Assembly (NCBI GenBank): GCA_018806915.1
Contig: JAGKQI010000046.1
Span: 124,001 to 188,000, forward strand
Direction: 5' to 3'
Origin: Phytophthora colocasiae
Taxonomy: Eukaryota > Oomycota > Peronosporomycetes > Peronosporales > Peronosporaceae
Length of the DNA: 64,000 nucleotides
Numbering within the stretch: position 1 is the first letter of the stretch; every line of letters starts with the position of its first letter. This document shows, one piece after another, positions 52,711 to 64,000 of the stretch. Both the position numbers and the translations under genes were made by a program. The notes beneath the pieces are model-generated. The model was not told where the DNA came from and ran no database searches. It saw only the letters and a list, made by a program, of their open reading frames with translations.

Positions 52711-55449
52711 ATGGTATCTCCCTTTGTGTGGACACTGCTGCTTTCCTTGCTGGTATATACGACAGTATGGCCTTTAGATCGACTGCCAGGCGGGGACAGC
52801 GGGGAATTATTAGCCGAAGCCTGCGTCGGAGGCGTCGCCCATCCTCCAGGATACCCATTGTTGCTCGTGCTGCTGCGTCTTGTTCGCTGGATATCAACTA
52901 CTGCTGGTAATTCGACGCATTTTGTGTTATGGGCCAATGCTGTGAACGCTTTATTCGCAGCAACTGCAGCGGCGTGTGTGACACACGTCGTGTATCGGAT
53001 GACGAGAAAGGATGCGTCGGTGGAAGCAGTGGCTGCTGGGCTCTTATTTGCATTGTCCAAGCTCACATGGGAATATGCTCGCGGTCTCGAAGTGTTCGCA
53101 CTTAATAATCTACTGGTTGGACTGTTGCATATTTTATTGGTGAAGCACTTTGTGCACCCAACGATGAAGAATGCCTGTGTGGGAGCTTTTGTGTGTGGAC
53201 TCGGACTGGCCAACCAGCACACTATTGGTAAGAAGCACTTTGGTATCACTGACGAGTGCTGATTTTACTGACTCTGTGCTGATTTTCAATGTTAGTGCTT
53301 TTCGAAGTGCCATTCATCTTGTGGGTGTTACTGACGCGCCGATTTCGAATGGTGGAATTACTGGCGGTGGCAGTAGCGTATGTACTTAGAAGCAGTTTCT
53401 ACAAGTGATGCTCATGTTTCTCTTGTATTGTGACGTAGATTTATCGCGGGTTTGTCGCTTTATTTGCAAACTTTTATCAGCGCTCAAGTGCCAACACCTG
53501 GCACCTGGGGAGACACGTCAACTCTTACAGGTTTGCAATTGCTAACTGTGGAGCTCGCTGGTTGCTTAGGTTTAATATTCATTGTCGTGGCGATACTAGG
53601 CTTGTTTGATCATGTCCGACGAAAAGAGTACGGGACATTTAGACTTTCGCCTCTACAAGGAGATTCGGCGGTATTTATTTTTCAAAAGTGATTATTTTTT
53701 CGGTGTTGTTGTCTAACCTTGTTCTCGTAATAGCAGGGGCTGTTAGTCCGTTTGAAGATCTATGCCACAGATTTTGTTGAAGATTTTCACTGGTTTGGTC
53801 TCATTTTGACGTGCATTGGCGTCAAATCAGTTTTGTTTCCGGAGAAATCTGGGGGCACACTGGTACAGGTACATAACTCAACGATTTAATCAATGATCAA
53901 GCAGAACTAAGTTTTGGATGGTGTTGTCACAACAGAAAGAGACAACACCATGGTCTCGGCGTGTCGGATATGCTCAAATGACTGCTTTTGTGTGCTATCT
54001 GCTCGTGTTTCACTCACTGGCAAACCTACCACTAGATTTACCAATGCCTCGCGCAGTCTCGAGCCGTTTTAATATGCAGCCGAACACAATTCTTGACATC
54101 TGGATGGGACTTGGACTTGCGGTATTTACCCGAGAGATTACCCATCTAGTTGCAGCAGACGGTCATTGGACTAAAGCAGTTCGCTACTCAATCTGTGTGG
54201 CGCTGGTAGCAGCCCAATACCATCGGAATCAGCCTGAGAGCGATGTTTTCCCTGAAGATACGATTCGAAGGCACGGTACCTCCATTTTGGACGCAGTCCC
54301 GCGTGATGGGATCCTACTCTCATACACGGACATCAATTGGAACTCAATGCGTTTCCTTCAGGTACGATTGGCACACAAATTGGCTTGCTTGTCTCTACTA
54401 ATTAATCTGTCCGTTTGTTGCAGATCTGTGAAGGTGTACGGCCAGACGTAACACATTTGAGTCTCCAGCTTTTGCCATCTCCGTGGTTTCTCCGACAACA
54501 TTCGTTGTATCCGAACATTGTTTTTCCTCCGATACATCACGGAGTGTCAACAGTGAGAAAATCTCCAGGTTATGCCAGACTTCTACACGACTTCACTGCT
54601 GCGAACTTGGCCCAACACGGATATATTTTTCTCGACCTTCATGCTGTGGTACGGAAGAAAGCGACATCCTAAGCTTTTGCATTTTGCTCAAACATTTTGA
54701 TGATGTTCCTGTAGAACGACGACGATATCTCTTCGAACGGCCAGTACCTGGGCTTTGTGCTTGTTCCACACGGCTTAGTGTGGAAGGTGAGCGTGCAACC
54801 AGCAACAACAGCAGATCTCGATGCTCAGTATTCCAAGTGGAAAGTTTTACCGCTACCCGACGTCCATTTCTCTCCTTCGCTGTATCCTGCAGGAAGTTGG
54901 GAATTCGCGGCGTCTACGATCGCGAACGATGGATGCTATCAAGGAGCGTTATTTGCTCTCAGCTACTGGCTCGAGCGGGGTAAAACCATTCAGCATGCAC
55001 ACGAAGCGGCCAAGTATGTGCTTGGAATGCGTCACGCGTTTCAATTATTGAAACAAGTTGAAATCGATGCAGCAGTCTCTGATGGGTCATGGGGACTCAC
55101 GTATGATGCGTACGACCTGGTAAAAAACGCGAATCTAGCGGCGATGCGTTATTATAATGGTCTGGAGCTGATGCAGCCACTTATTGGCCCACTGAAAGAA
55201 AATCAAGCACGTACTGGAGCGAGTGACGAAGAAAAACTGGAGATTCAAGAACTTGAAAAGATGATGAAAGGTATATTTGAAACTCGGCAACTCGTCATCC
55301 ACCGCCTGGAATCATTTCTCAAAGAGATGAAACTTCGAGAAGATCACGATATAAAATCTTTTGAGAATTTTGTCGAATCTCAAAAGAATAACAACAGCAA
55401 GAAGAAGACAAACAAAAAGAAAACCAAGAAGAACAAGAAGAGAAACTAG
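52711..55449 (+). CDS. TMEM260-like multi-membrane protein (DUF2723 family)
   Basis: Seven exons (52711-53227, 53296-53377, 53439-53670, 53737-53868, 53936-54361, 54424-54648, 54715-55449) give 782 aa. The N-terminal membrane domain carries the family signature GGDSGELLAEA followed by GVAHPPGYPLLLVLL. Many hydrophobic helices follow (FIAGLSLYLQTFISAQ, LAGCLGLIFIVVAILGLF). The C-terminal soluble half includes ILLSYTDINWNSMRFLQ, RPDVTHLSLQLLPSPWF and a helical stretch, and ends in a Lys/Asn-rich tail (KKKTNKKKTKKNKKRN). TMEM260 in animals is an ER O-mannosyltransferase acting on receptor ectodomains; the substrate here is unknown. The start at 52711 (MVSPFVWTLL) sits directly before the first membrane span. 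An in-frame ATG at 52627 would add 28 residues. Confidence 0.85.
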
Positions 55450-55624
55450 TAAAACAAAACTATGTTTACCACACCATATTACGTATAATTTGTGTAAGAG
55501 ACAAACGGATGGATCCGTCGAAAAGATACACTACCGACACTTGACGTTAGGCAAAGCGGACTCATTCGCTTCGCTCTATCGACTCTTCTAGCCTCTTTCC
55601 ACTCCATCAACCACTTTCATTAGC

Positions 55625-57105
<1,481 letters not shown>

Positions 57106-57240
57106 ATGATGAGGCCAAGGCAAGAAGAATGAGACTTTTTGTTATAGTCCAGCTTCCAGTGCCTTGTGTGACCTATACGAACGAAAACTCACTTACTATT
57201 GCAGTTATTTCCATTGCGTCTACATGTTACCCGCGCCCGC

Positions 57241-58467
57241 TCATTTAGCCGAGAAGAAAGAGCGCAGATCACGCTGTTTGGGCGGCCCACTGTGCTTTTT
57301 AGCCTCCTTCTTGGCCTTGGCAGCCTTTTCAGCTGCTGCTTTCTTCTTTTTCTCCTCCGCTTTCTTCTTGGCAGCCTTCTGTTCCTTTTCGATCTCCTCG
57401 GGCGTGAGTTCCACCTCCTCGTACGTCTTCTCCGTGACCATGTAGCCCTGCTCGTTGATGCGAGTTTTGGAAACAAGTACCCGCCTTTTGGTCGCAATTA
57501 CAGGTTCCTCCACGACTTCATCCTCCGACTCCACTTGCTGCTTCTTGTCACTCTCTTCCTCCGAATCCTCCACAGGTTTTGCCTTCTTGGTCACAGCTGG
57601 AGACGAATTCAACTTACGCTTCACGTTGCGACTTTTAGGTGCTGGGACTTCATCCTCTTCGTCATCATCGTCATCCGCAATAATCCGCTTATTAGTGGTA
57701 GTTTTCTTAACAAACACAGGAGCGTCTGTCTCGTCATCTTCTTCATCGTCACTGTCTATTGTCAGGACATTGCTCATATCCACCTTCTTGGCTTCCGGCT
57801 TGTTGCTCTTAGCATTTCCATTGCTTCTCGAACTAGTAGACTTCGAGAACCCACTCTTACCGCTGCTTTTGAAGAATGAGGAACTAGAAGCAGGTTTCTT
57901 CTTAGCCGACGCGTTAATGTTGTCAAAAGCCGAGATAGTGTCTTCACCTTGCTCCTCCCCAAAGTCCTGGCGTGCAGTAGCTTCCGAACACTTAATGCCA
58001 CTGGCGTACAGTGCTTTAGCAGCTGTAGACAGTGGTGTACGTTTGGCTACATTACTGAGAACATCATTACGGGCCTGGCGCTCCTGTGCCCAACAGGCTG
58101 TTGTTACGGCTGCCATTTCGTTTTCTGCCCCTTTTGAGCCGCCGTAGAGTGCGTAGATCTGCTGGCAAAGTATGTCATCCGTCTTGTTATCGTTGTTAAT
58201 GGATAGAGATACCACACGAGCCCTTGGATCGCGCAGAGAGGCCGCCGTTTCCGACTTAGTATCTTCGTTGTCAATAGCTGCACGCTTGATCAGCACTTGG
58301 AGCACTTTAACGCCACTGTTGTCGGCCGAGAAGCTGCTGAGAGCTTCAGCACTGATGTTAGCGGCTACCTGTGAGCGAATACTAAGTGTGCGGTACGATA
58401 TTGGCTCGTTGGCGTCCAGCACAGTCGAGGATATCTCTTCCAGACAGCGCTCCATGATTCCCGCCAA
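57241..58467 (-). CDS. POLD3: DNA polymerase delta subunit 3 (POLD3/Pol32-like)
   Basis: Single exon, 408 aa. The N-terminal ~110 residues form a small winged-helix-like domain (PISYRTLSIRSQVAANISAE, NSGVKVLQVLIKRAA). The middle is disordered, Ser/Lys-rich and acidic. Near residue 330 there is RVLVSKTRINEQGYMVTEKT, matching the conserved POLD3 block before the C-terminus, then a Lys/Ala/Glu-rich helix. The extreme C-terminus carries a PCNA-interacting PIP box in KQRDLRSFFSAK (Q-x-x-L-x-x-F-F). N-terminal similarity is weak, so the call rests mainly on the C-terminal block plus PIP box. Confidence 0.85.
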   Translation of the reverse strand: MAGIMERCLEEISSTVLDANEPISYRTLSIRSQVAANISAEALSSFSADNSGVKVLQVLIKRAAIDNEDTKSETAASLRDPRARVVSLSINNDNKTDDILCQQIYALYGGSKGAENEMAAVTTACWAQERQARNDVLSNVAKRTPLSTAAKALYASGIKCSEATARQDFGEEQGEDTISAFDNINASAKKKPASSSSFFKSSGKSGFSKSTSSRSNGNAKSNKPEAKKVDMSNVLTIDSDDEEDDETDAPVFVKKTTTNKRIIADDDDDEEDEVPAPKSRNVKRKLNSSPAVTKKAKPVEDSEEESDKKQQVESEDEVVEEPVIATKRRVLVSKTRINEQGYMVTEKTYEEVELTPEEIEKEQKAAKKKAEEKKKKAAAEKAAKAKKEAKKHSGPPKQRDLRSFFSAK

Positions 58468-59661
58468 AACTGTAGAGAAATAGTCCGTTTGACCTTCGGA
58501 CTATTTTTAGCAGATACTACAGTAGTAGTACACAAAACAATTGATGTGACTTACACTAATTTCGTGTAATAGTTGTGTAGAATTGCAGCTGAAAGCATCA
58601 ATGCCGACGCACAAGTACTGTTTCTCTCGGCTGGCAAACATCGCTAAAACAATCATGTTCAGCTTCGTGCGCTGATCGCAATGCATTTACGTTAGGGTTC
58701 AGACAGCTAGACAAGTTGTGACAACTAAGACAACTCTTGCACGTACCTCCAGAATCCCAGGTAACTGGAACACCCGCCATGAGAGTCGCAATATCCTAAA
58801 AGCAGTCGTAGCACACGAGGAGTTTCCATTGGGGAATTGGCCCAGAGGTACATCTACAGCGATCGCACGTGCATTTGCAAATCGGCGTCAGCATGCAGGG
58901 TGAAGCGGGCGCTGTTACAGTTAAAGCGACCGCCAATGGCGGTTTGCCACGACGCGAAAGACGTTCGAAATGCAAGTGACCTGGTATCACTGATAAATTG
59001 TCAGAAAGAGCTTTCTAAAGCTACTGCACCTGCTAAAATTGCTACATTGTCTGCAGTCGCGATGGTATTGTCGGCAGTGATACATGTAGCACATTTCCAA
59101 GACGCGGCATTTATTTAAAAGATATCGGCCCATTCCGGTGCAGGACCACGATGTCGATCACGTTGCACAGCCACGTCGAGACACTGATAAATTGTATGGG
59201 ACACTCAGATCAAGTCATGTGGGCAGAGCGCGGCCATCTCGAAGTTTCTTCCAGATCGCCGGAACTGGAAGTGTTAAACGAGTGCGTGACTGATAAAATG
59301 TATGCCTTGCATTGCAGAAACAGGCCAGCATCTAAGTTCGAGATGACCATCGAGATATCTTTCGTCTGCACATGACGTGGCAAATTGCTTGACGTGTGCA
59401 ATTTGCTTGCTTACACATAAGTTCGGCTTCACGGAACCATTCAAGGTGCAACCACCGAAAATAGGTTATGGTGCCCTCTACACGCAGCCTACACGTATGA
59501 TACAGCACTACAACTTGTACATGCCGTGATTGAACTAAACTTGCTTGTTGCATTTTCAAATAAAGAACTCCTGTCGTTGCCCAGCCTATCTACCAGCCGA
59601 GGCTTTCCTGCTTGTGTGTCCATCCATCCGCAGAGGTCATGCGCATACATACACGAACGAC
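58468..59661. other. Gene-less stretch of about 1.2 kb
   Basis: Only short frames on both strands, no motif. It should hold the POLD3 promoter at its left end and the 3' end of the citrate synthase transcript at its right end. Confidence 0.5.
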
Positions 59662-61056
59662 TTACTTCTGGTTGGCGAAGTGGTTGTTGATCCACTCGCT
59701 GGTCACCGACTTGGGGCGCTCCAGCGGCAGGCTCAGTGCACGGTCCCAGAAGAGCTGCGAGAGCACACCAATGGCACGCGAGACACCGAAGAGCACCGTG
59801 TAGTAGTTCTTCTGCGTCAGGCCGTAGTACTGCAGCAGCACACCACTGTGCGAGTCCACGTTCGGGTACGGGTTCTTAGTCTTGCCGTGCTCAGTCAGAA
59901 CGCCGGGCATCACCTGGTAGATCGTGTCCACAATACGGAACAGCTCGTCGTTGGGCATGTACTTGAGGCCGAACTCGCGCTGGCACGTGTAACGGGGGTC
60001 CGTTTTGCGCAGCACAGCGTGGCCGTAGCCAGGGATGACCTTGCCGGCGTTCAGCGTGTCCCACGCGAACTGGGTGATGGTCTCCTTGTTCACCTCCAGT
60101 CCCTTGGCGTGGAACTCGGCCTGCAGGTCGAGGATCCAGCCCAGCACCTCCTGGTTGGCAAGGCCGTGCAGCGGGCCAGCCAGAGCGTTGAGGCCACCGG
60201 CCAGGGAGAGGTACGGGTCCGACAGAGTCGATCCAACCAGGTGCGTGGTGTGTGCGCTGGCATTGCCACCCTCGTGGTCGCTGTGGATCACCAGGTACAG
60301 ACGCATAAGCTCGTCGAACTCGGCGTTGTCGAAGCCCAGCATGCGGTTGAAGTTGGCCGAGTAGTCGAGGCTCGAGTCGTAGGCGTTGTTGGACTCACCG
60401 AAGTACGTGTTGCGATAAATAAGGGCGGCCACCTCGGGCAGGCGGGCAATGAGGTTCATGCTGTCCTCATACGTGTACTCCCAGTAGGTCGACTTGTGGA
60501 TACCCTCGGCGTACTTCTTGGCGAAGAGGCTCTCCGTGTTCATGGCCGTAACGGCAGCCGACAGTTGTGTCATGGGGTGGGCGTGCTTGAGGTCCTTGAT
60601 GATCTTACGCACGTGCTCAGGCACCTTGGCACGGGAGTGAAGCTCCGCCGTGACACTGGCAGCCTGAGCAGCGGTGGGGACCTCACCGGTCATTAGTAGC
60701 CATAGTAGACCTTCCGGTAGGGGCTCACCGCCCTCCTCCTTGGCCGGCAGGCACTGCTGAAGGTCCGGGATGGTGTGGCCACGGAAACGAATGCCCTCCT
60801 CGGCGTCCAGCAGCGAGGTCTCCCACAGGAGAGACTTGATTCCACGGGCACCACCCAGAGTCTGATCCACGGTCACTTCGCCAAGCGACTTGTGGCCGTG
60901 CTCAGCTTTGAGCTTCTTGAGAGCCTCCTGACGCACAGGGATCTGCTCCTTCAGCTCGTCCAGAAGAGTAGTCGTGTTGGTGGAGAGAGCGCGGGCAGCA
61001 GCAGGAGCAGGCGAGCGCGAGGCGGCGGTGCGGAGGGACTTGATGATGGCGCTCAT
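59662..61056 (-). CDS. CS: Citrate synthase, mitochondrial
   Basis: Single exon, 464 aa. First step of the TCA cycle. The N-terminus is a typical mitochondrial presequence ([20 protein letters not shown]). Active-site elements: [18 protein letters not shown] with the first catalytic His, [20 protein letters not shown] with the second, and the Asp in [17 protein letters not shown] context near the C-terminus. [20 protein letters not shown] and [14 protein letters not shown] match the eukaryotic mitochondrial type. Codon use is strongly biased towards G/C-ending codons, indicating high expression. A long open antisense frame over this gene is a by-product. Confidence 0.97.
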   Translation of the reverse strand: MSAIIKSLRTAASRSPAPAAARALSTNTTTLLDELKEQIPVRQEALKKLKAEHGHKSLGEVTVDQTLGGARGIKSLLWETSLLDAEEGIRFRGHTIPDLQQCLPAKEEGGEPLPEGLLWLLMTGEVPTAAQAASVTAELHSRAKVPEHVRKIIKDLKHAHPMTQLSAAVTAMNTESLFAKKYAEGIHKSTYWEYTYEDSMNLIARLPEVAALIYRNTYFGESNNAYDSSLDYSANFNRMLGFDNAEFDELMRLYLVIHSDHEGGNASAHTTHLVGSTLSDPYLSLAGGLNALAGPLHGLANQEVLGWILDLQAEFHAKGLEVNKETITQFAWDTLNAGKVIPGYGHAVLRKTDPRYTCQREFGLKYMPNDELFRIVDTIYQVMPGVLTEHGKTKNPYPNVDSHSGVLLQYYGLTQKNYYTVLFGVSRAIGVLSQLFWDRALSLPLERPKSVTSEWINNHFANQK

Positions 61057-61639
61057 GTCTAGAAAGCAAGAAACAGAACGGTTAATCTCACTGCAACAAG
61101 CAAAGTATCCGCTAGAGAGTATCCTCGTAGCCCATATGGATCAGCTTCAAGCCTGCAAGCAGCATGGTAGTGATGCGCACCTGGTAGTGATGAAGCTCGA
61201 GTGCTGAGTGTTTGTCTTGCGCCCGGGAGATTGCGAAATGGCAGGAAGACTGTGGTGTCTGTGGTGAGCGGCCACTTTGGGGTCCAAATTCTGCGGTGCG
61301 GTCGGCTCGATGATTCAACAAGGTTCGGTTGAACAGGATATCATTTTATATAATTATGTAGAGCTTTGAAATAGGTCATTTTGCTATCTGATCCGGATTC
61401 AAGAGTGCAGCTCAATATTATATATAGGAGGTAAAGTTTGTTTCTAAAAGATAGAGGCATTTGATGCCAAGACGCTGATTGGATGCCTGCGTACGTGGAC
61501 TGGGCGAGCTTGCCGTAAAACGGCGTGATGGGTATTGCAGGCGAAATGGTCTGGAGGTGACACGCAAGCAAGGCCTCGTGCAGCAAGCGGCTTGATTCAA
61601 GCCTCGAGCAGCGACATCCAGCTGGGGTGTTCTGGCCGA

Positions 61640-62165
61640 CCTCCTCTGCAGGAATCCGTTTAACGCTACGCCGGGCTTGAAGAAGAAGCGGTCAAACTGC
61701 GTTTTCGCCGATGACTTGGACGCGGCGAACTTGGAAGCGCAAATGCAGACAGCGCCACTTCAAACCACCCGTCAACGGCTTTGCAAGTCATGTTGTTGAG
61801 ACGCCCTATCCGCCTCCAGGCCAGCAAATGCTGCTTGGTGCTTTGCAGAGCCTACTTGTTGGCGGACTACGGAGCCCGAGATTTGCTTCAGAAATTAGCA
61901 TCAGCCGCTGCCCAGCCGAACAAGTTCAAAGGGTACCGGTAGCCAGCCTGCACTTCAGTTCCTCTCCGAATGTCGCGCGCTCGTTTGCAGACCCAGCACC
62001 AAGCAGCCCTCAAAAAGCTGTTGACGCGAACGCACACAGCGCTTGTACCTTGAAGTTGCCGTGTTAAAGAACGAGTATCTTGCATTCAGTATGCTCGAAG
62101 CAGAAAGGGGGATGTTCCGTTGCTGCTCGCTGATTGTCGAGCATAGCCGCTTCGGTTTAGTTTAG
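61640..62165 (+). pseudogene. Possible decayed coiled-coil protein gene
   Basis: Pieces in different frames look like former coding sequence: NCVFADDLDAANLEAQMQ near 61,700, QTQHQAALKKL near 61,990, then RERTQRLYLEVAVLKNEYL near 62,025-62,080, with stops and frame changes between. The last part resembles the basic/leucine-rich region of oomycete bZIP-like proteins, but the match is weak. Confidence 0.25.
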
Positions 62166-62176
62166 TTCAGCTTTTT

Positions 62177-62269
62177 GGATCGGATACGTGGAGTTGAACC
62201 TGCATCATCCCGTGCGCCGCTGGCAACTGGCTCGAGGGCACAGGCCAAATCGCCACCATTTTCCGATCC
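62177..62269 (-). other. tRNA-like 93-nt segment, probably a pseudo-tRNA or SINE scrap
   Basis: On the minus strand the ends GGATCGG and CCGATCC are perfectly complementary, the length suits a long-variable-arm tRNA, and GGTTCAACTCC matches a B-box promoter. The T-stem pairs only at two positions and the A box is poor, so it is not a functional tRNA. Confidence 0.2.
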
Positions 62270-63897
62270 GATGGACGTCAGCAGGGAATCCCAGACGAGC
62301 ATGCAAGGTTTTCTCGCACGCTGTGACGACACCACTTCCAGATTGAGCTTCCAGCGCGATTTCCAGGCCGGAAACAATGCTGGAGAAAAGGGAACGCGTC
62401 TGTCATGAATTTATTCACTGGCTGTAAAGAGGTTATTTTCTCCCTCTCGAAGTAAAAGCACGGAACTGGTTGCAATTCCTGGAGCATATGAGGCTATGCA
62501 GCTTAATATCCATTGTGGGGACACTGGAAATGCGAGGAGGGCGACGTTGGAACGGCAGCGATGGTCCTGGGAGTACTCACCGCTTTCAAGGTACATGCAC
62601 ATGAATGCTATGCTTGACTGTCAGATCCTTCAAGTTGAAGTTTTCAACGCGTCGATCTGTTGCGCCTGTTGAGAACGCGCCTCAGACCGCTGCGTGGCGT
62701 CTGAGAGGGGGCCCTACTTGCTTTCGCTGATGGTATTGTACGCATTTCGTGGGTTTGACGGATACTGTGGCTATGCTGCATGCATTTTTATTGCGATTTC
62801 GTTACGATAAGAAGTGTTGGAGATTGAGGCGGTGGTTGCTGTCTGCTTGGTCGATGGTGTAGGGCTCATGGTTGAAGACGTTCGTGCTGAACAATCTTGG
62901 CGTGATGCTGCAGTGCAATACCTGGCAATGTTGCTACGCAACATTATGTCGCGAACAGCGCAGTGAATTGCAAGCAGTTCATACAGCAAAGGATGACATG
63001 AAATGCAAGGGAGTGGCTTGCATTTCAGGATGTGGTATCTGCTTGCATTGGTGTCGTCATCCACTGCAAGCTGTGTGGTGTATCCTAAATGATCTACACT
63101 TTGTTTAGGGGAAAATCTCCATGGTAATGCTGGGTTCTCGGCGTATTGAGAGAGAGATAAGGCTGCTCCTGGTGCCCGTGACTGGCCCGATTCCGTTAGT
63201 TGAAGGAGAAAGGATCTCCTGACTGCTGTTGGGAGCTATCATGTGTCCAGGCTGCATGTGCATGTAGTAATGAATCAGGTTTTCAACGAGTGTCATAATA
63301 CATGTGACTCATACTGGAACCCTCTATCCTGTTTTGGTTTCAAGCAAACTCAAAATTGCTGGAAAAGAAATTGCTGGTGCAAATGCAGCGATAGTTTTTG
63401 CTCGGACGTCAAGTTGCAAGGGCCCATTGTATAATGGGGCAGGTTTACTTGGACAGGAGGAAGATGCCATTCTTCAATTGTCCACCGGCATCTTTGGTGC
63501 GGACGATGGCCCGCCTCTAAGTTACCTTTTCCGATGATAAGCCCATCCTGTCCAGATTATTGCTTGAGGTACTGGAGGCTGCCCTGAAGACGGTGCTATT
63601 CCTATTTGCCGATACCAATCCACAACAAAGCAGACTCACACTTATACTGTCAGTGACCGCTTTCCGATTGAACAGAGCCACCACCAAGCAGCCATCGTCA
63701 GCGAGAACTTCCAGAAAACCCAGGAGAAGTCTTGGCGACGTGGCGTTCCTTTCATGACACTCATGAGCTTATGCTGTCATTCCAAAAGCATGGCACGCAA
63801 CGACCCAGTGACCTTGGTACGCCCTGTTGGTAGATCACAAAATCAGTGTCAGAATGCAACCAGTGCAGGGAGATTGGCCTTGAATTGAACTGACCTT

Positions 63898-64000
63898 TCA
63901 GTGCGTCACGGACCATATCTTCTTCTTAATCTCCTTGCTGTCATCCACTGTGTTGCCTTTCACGTCCACCAGCTGAAACAGCGCCTTGCAATTACTCTGT
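63898..64000 (-). CDS. Possible C-terminal end of a gene entering from the right (partial)
   Basis: Minus-strand frame open at the window edge and ending at 63898. The last residues read CKALFQLVDVKGNTVDDSKE and then IKKKIWSVTH before the stop. The composition is protein-like, but only about 33 residues are visible and I do not recognise the family. Confidence 0.25.
   Translation of the reverse strand, partial: QSNCKALFQLVDVKGNTVDDSKEIKKKIWSVTH

Larger units (their letters stand above)
61057..63897. other. Gene-poor region with scattered remnants
   Basis: No intact gene in about 2.8 kb. The citrate synthase promoter should lie at the left end. Around 61,640-62,165 there are broken coding-like pieces (next entry). 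Around 63,300-63,540 a plus-strand frame reads IAGKEIAGANAAIVFA and GAGLLGQEEDAILQLSTGIF, which looks protein-like, but I cannot place it and its surroundings are not coding. Confidence 0.4.

Noticed and set aside
57455..58147. 230-residue plus-strand frame over POLD3
   Set aside because: Antisense of Asp/Glu/Lys-rich disorder gives Ser/Leu runs. Not a membrane protein.
59545..60696. 383-residue plus-strand open frame over citrate synthase
   Set aside because: Antisense to a clearly real, highly biased gene. G/C-ending codons remove stops from the opposite frame. Its composition is Val/Leu/Gln/His-rich without domains.
62177..62269. Functional tRNA-Ser or tRNA-Sec
   Set aside because: T-stem pairs at only two of five positions, the D-arm and A box are poor, and two acceptor registers compete.

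Overview
This window comes from a nuclear genome of an oomycete-like stramenopile, most like Phytophthora or a relative. The evidence is compact genes with short (about 55-125 bp) GT-AG introns, many with GTACG/GTAAG donors, and very short intergenic distances. Gene content fits too: an ankyrin/FYVE-type zinc-finger protein, a sperm-tail PG-rich axonemal protein suited to flagellate zoospores, two fructose-1,6-bisphosphatases, a FAR1/MULE transposon and Ty3/gypsy debris. Nothing prokaryotic (operons, Shine-Dalgarno sites, CRISPR) is present. Exon boundaries below were derived by hand. For every spliced gene listed with a full exon set, the exon lengths sum to a multiple of three.

Layout. 1-14 kb (all minus strand): 5' part of a UBR-box/RING N-recognin E3; an NT-C2 coiled-coil protein; a tandem paralogous pair of DPF/NPF-motif proteins, one with added PDZ and PH-like domains; and an ankyrin/FYVE-like protein. 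14.2-17.1 kb: a complete MULE DNA transposon with matching terminal inverted repeats, a perfect 9-bp target duplication, an intact transposase and a decayed Hsp70 gene fragment inside it. 18-28.5 kb: dense housekeeping genes (TRM10, STPGR protein, ALKBH8, DCAF11, an ENT nucleoside transporter, BUD13). 29.5-32.4 kb: tandem FBPases with very different intron numbers. 32.9-41.6 kb: eEF1B, a TYW1-like flavodoxin gene with two apparent 1-base frame breaks, TatD DNase, an HTH protein, and PP4R3/SMEK without its usual N-terminal EVH1-like domain. 42-47.1 kb: two decayed gypsy pol copies facing away from each other, forming a roughly 2-kb-arm inverted repeat. 47.4-61 kb: an HTH-SNF5-HMG protein, MED22, two convergent V-ATPase subunit c genes in an inverted duplication, a TMEM260-like protein, RUVBL2, POLD3 and mitochondrial citrate synthase. 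61-64 kb is gene-poor.

How the genes relate. Most are independent housekeeping genes and no pathway cluster is obvious. Loose themes are tRNA modification (TRM10, ALKBH8, a TYW1-like flavodoxin), chromatin and transcription (SNF5-HMG, MED22, RUVBL2), carbon metabolism (two FBPases, citrate synthase) and endocytosis/membrane traffic (the DPF/NPF pair, the FYVE protein, V-ATPase). The most notable structures are the Hsp70-carrying autonomous MULE, the V-ATPase inverted duplication whose intron is almost unchanged while its flanks differ, the SNF5-HMG domain fusion, the tandem FBPases with a presequence-like extension, and the retroelement palindrome.
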